This document shows positions 4,946 to 6,416 of a stretch of DNA of 6,416 nucleotides, piece by piece. Both the position numbers and the translations under genes were made by a program. Under the pieces are notes generated by a model, which did not search any database, was not told the origin of the DNA, and saw nothing but the letters and a program-made list of their open reading frames with translations. Location: the NCBI GenBank assembly GCA_008974855.1, contig BFAR01000144.1:1-6416 (forward strand). Direction: 5' to 3'. Within the stretch, counting starts at the first letter, position 1; each line of letters starts with the position of its first letter. Source of the stretch: an archaeon MnTg01 (GTDB lineage Archaea > Thermoproteota > Nitrososphaeria > Nitrososphaerales > Nitrosopumilaceae).

Positions 4946-6286
4946 TTGACAAGTATTACATTCACAATTCCATCTGTTTTAAATCAAGGTGGAGGAGAAA
5001 AAAAAATCGAAATTACTGCAGCAACACTTACTGATGCATTTTCTAGTGTTTCAGAAAAAATGGGAGATGATTTTAAACGTAGAGTATTAAACGAAGATGG
5101 AACTCCACGTTCTCTTATCAACATTTACATCAATGGAAAGAATGCAAAATTTTCTAGTGGAATGCAAACTTTACTAAAAGATGGAGATGAAGTTTACATT
5201 TTACCTGCAGTAGCTGGTGGTTCAGATCTTTCTAGTGAAGAACTTGATAGATATTCTAGACAAATAATGTTAGAAGAAATTGGTTATCAAGGACAACAAA
5301 AGTTACGTGATGCAAAAGTTTGTGTTGTTGGTGTTGGTGGACTTGGTAATCCAATTACAACACGACTTGTTGCAATGGGAATAGGAACTATAAGAATTGT
5401 TGATAGAGATGTCATTGAGCTTTCTAACTTACATAGACAAACAATGTTTGATGATTCAGATGTTGGAGAAATTAAGGTTGAAGTTGCTGCAAAAAAATTG
5501 CAGAAACTTAATCCAAATGTAAAGATAGAAGCATTTCCAATATCAGTAAATGATTACACTGCAATTGAAGTCATTGAAGGTTGTGATGTTGTAGTTGATG
5601 CACTTGATAGTGTAAATGCTAGATACTCACTTAACAAAGCATGTGTTGCAAAAAAAATTCCTTTTGTAACTGGTGCAGCTGTTGGAGTTTCTGGTCAAGT
5701 CTTTACTATTCTACCAAAACAAAGTGCATGTTATCACTGTATGTTTCCTGCACTTGATGAAGATTCTATGCCAACATGTAGCATCGAAGGAGTGCACCCA
5801 TCCATACTCTCCATCATTGGAGGAATAGAAGTTGCAGAAGCTGTAAAAATAATTATTGGTAAGAAACCAAGTCTTTCAGAAAAAATTTTACATGTTGATT
5901 TAGAAAACATGGACTTTGTTCATACACGAACTTTCAAAGTAGATGAATGTCCTGTTTGTGGAACTGGAAAAGCTGATGTGGCTCCAAAAGAAGAGATGAT
6001 AATTGAAGAGCTGTGTGGCAGAAACAGAGGAAAACGAACATTTTCCTTGACTCTAACTCAAACCTTTGACTTGGATGTTGATGCAGTAACTAAAATTGCC
6101 AAAGAAAAAAATTTCAAAGTCGAAAATCAGGGACAGTTTGGCCTTTCTTTGAGAACAAATGAGCAATCTGTGAGCTTTCTTAGGCGTGGATCAGCTGTTA
6201 TAGTAGGCGCAAAGGACGAAAAGGAGGCCATTTCTCTATATAATGACCTTCTAGGCAGGAAGGAGGCCGTGGCTAAAAACCTCTAA
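4946..6286 (+). CDS. moeB: MoaD/CysO-like sulfur carrier fused to MoeB/ThiF-type E1 adenylyltransferase
   Basis: Residues 1-92 are a ubiquitin-fold sulfur carrier; its end, LKDGDEVYILPAVAGG, is close to CysO/MoaD tails. Residues 94-340 are a MoeB/ThiF/UbaA E1 starting LSSEELDRYSRQI. It has Arg105, the ATP loop GVGGLG (129-134), DRDVIELSNLHRQ (153-165), Lys177 and DALD (218-221). The zinc cysteines are Cys262/Cys265 and Cys335/Cys338, and Cys278 occupies the catalytic-cysteine position. Residues about 345-446 are an extension ending VSFLRRGSAVIVGAKDEKEAISLYNDLLG, like the tail of some bacterial MoeB/ThiF proteins. The E1 adenylates a carrier C-terminal glycine for thiocarboxylate formation (molybdopterin, tRNA thiolation, SAMP or CysO-type pathways). 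Here Gly91-Gly92 is internal. The TTG start lies one base after the thrC stop. The last ~290 bases are about 41% G+C against roughly 32% in sampled core stretches. Confidence 0.92.
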   Translation: MTSITFTIPSVLNQGGGEKKIEITAATLTDAFSSVSEKMGDDFKRRVLNEDGTPRSLINIYINGKNAKFSSGMQTLLKDGDEVYILPAVAGGSDLSSEELDRYSRQIMLEEIGYQGQQKLRDAKVCVVGVGGLGNPITTRLVAMGIGTIRIVDRDVIELSNLHRQTMFDDSDVGEIKVEVAAKKLQKLNPNVKIEAFPISVNDYTAIEVIEGCDVVVDALDSVNARYSLNKACVAKKIPFVTGAAVGVSGQVFTILPKQSACYHCMFPALDEDSMPTCSIEGVHPSILSIIGGIEVAEAVKIIIGKKPSLSEKILHVDLENMDFVHTRTFKVDECPVCGTGKADVAPKEEMIIEELCGRNRGKRTFSLTLTQTFDLDVDAVTKIAKEKNFKVENQGQFGLSLRTNEQSVSFLRRGSAVIVGAKDEKEAISLYNDLLGRKEAVAKNL

Positions 6287-6298
6287 TTTATGCATAAA
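6287..6298. repeat. 12-bp perfect palindrome after the MoaD-E1 stop
   Basis: TTTATGCATAAA begins directly after the stop codon. It is too short for a stable RNA hairpin without a loop, so a protein-binding site or chance is more likely than a terminator. Confidence 0.25.
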
Positions 6299-6335
6299 AA
6301 ATTGAATTTTCTGCCTAAAACCAATAAAAAATTGA
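6294..6335 (+). repeat. 12-bp direct repeat, copies 30 bp apart
   Basis: ATAAAAAATTGA occurs exactly at 6294-6305 and 6324-6335. A 30-bp offset is close to three helical turns, so both copies would face the same side of the DNA. The sequence is low complexity, and either chance or a local duplication could explain it. Confidence 0.4.
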
Positions 6336-6348
6336 CATTAGAATGACT

Positions 6349-6385
6349 AAAATGTTGCAAGATTGTAAATATTACAACATTTTTT
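6349..6385 (+). terminator. Hairpin plus T-tract, probable terminator of the thrC-MoaD/E1 unit
   Basis: AAAATGTTG (6349-6357) pairs perfectly with CAACATTTT (6375-6383) over 9 bp with a 17-base loop. The 3' arm merges into a run of six T (6380-6385). It lies 63 bases after the last stop codon. The stem is A+T rich, so the U-tract may be the main signal, with the stem secondary. Confidence 0.5.
6363..6377. repeat. Inverted repeat TTGTAA-ATA-TTACAA
   Basis: Perfect 6-base arms around ATA overlap the loop and 3' arm of the larger hairpin, so the two RNA structures would be mutually exclusive. The core TAAATATT (6366-6373) also resembles a TATA box about 27-30 bases before an ATG at 6400, so the repeat could be an operator of a following gene. 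Confidence 0.3.
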
Positions 6386-6399
6386 CTAGAAATTCTATA

Positions 6400-6416
6400 A
6401 TGGATAGCCTCGATCA
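6400..6416 (+). CDS. Possible start of a further + strand gene, cut by the window end
   Basis: An ATG at 6400 opens a frame (M-D-S-L-D...) still open at the window edge after only five full codons. A TATA-like element at 6366-6373 would place transcription start within a few bases of it, as in leaderless archaeal genes. Too little is visible to name a product, and chance is quite possible. Confidence 0.25.

Noticed and set aside
5195..5225. Frameshift or missed stop at the MoaD-E1 junction
   Set aside because: The frame runs uninterrupted from the ubiquitin fold into the E1 with both domains intact, so a genuine fusion is the simplest reading; only resequencing could overturn it.
1..6416. 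CRISPR array, tRNA/rRNA genes, insertion sequences, attachment sites
   Set aside because: No regularly spaced long repeats, no cloverleaf or rRNA-like G+C-rich block, and no transposase or integrase motif in any frame.

Overview
The window looks like a compact, A+T-rich archaeal chromosome segment, most probably from an ammonia-oxidising thaumarchaeon (Nitrososphaerota, Nitrosopumilus-like). This rests on TATA-type promoter elements with very short leaders, genes overlapping by 1-4 bases, TTG/GTG starts, oligo-T terminator signals, an archaeal-type zinc-ribbon threonine synthase, and a small membrane-anchored orphan protein. The lineage is inferred from gene content and style; no rRNA or other marker gene is present.

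Bases 1-3006 carry the distal part of a histidine biosynthesis operon on the + strand: hisB (5' end missing), hisH, hisA, hisF, hisI. The first four overlap (TAATG, ATGA, TTGA junctions), so translation is probably coupled. hisI follows after 25 bases and may also have its own promoter giving a nearly leaderless message. HisI (PRA-CH) makes ProFAR, HisA isomerises it to PRFAR, HisH and HisF form the glutamine-dependent IGP synthase, and HisB dehydrates IGP. hisE (PRA-PH) is neither fused to hisI nor present here; hisG, hisD and hisC are also outside the window.

Bases 3013-3513 on the - strand encode a 166-residue membrane-anchored protein of unknown function that converges on hisI with a 6-base gap. 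A 195-base divergent intergenic region (3514-3708) follows. It holds a TATA-like element for each side, several oligo-T tracts, and a perfect 10+1+10 inverted repeat placed like a repressor operator for the next gene.

Bases 3709-6286 are a two-gene + strand unit. The first gene is a fold-type II PLP threonine synthase with an N-terminal four-cysteine ribbon. One base later comes a fusion of a CysO/MoaD-like ubiquitin-fold sulfur carrier with a MoeB/ThiF-type E1 adenylyltransferase and a C-terminal extension. The carrier's diglycine is buried at the domain junction. The pairing is the most interesting signal here: it resembles bacterial arrangements in which a carrier thiocarboxylate donates sulfur to a PLP-activated amino acid, so the 'threonine synthase' may be, or may also act as, a sulfur-incorporating enzyme.

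Bases 6287-6416 contain a 12-bp palindrome, a 12-bp direct repeat, a hairpin plus T-tract that looks like a terminator, and possibly the first codons of another gene at 6400.
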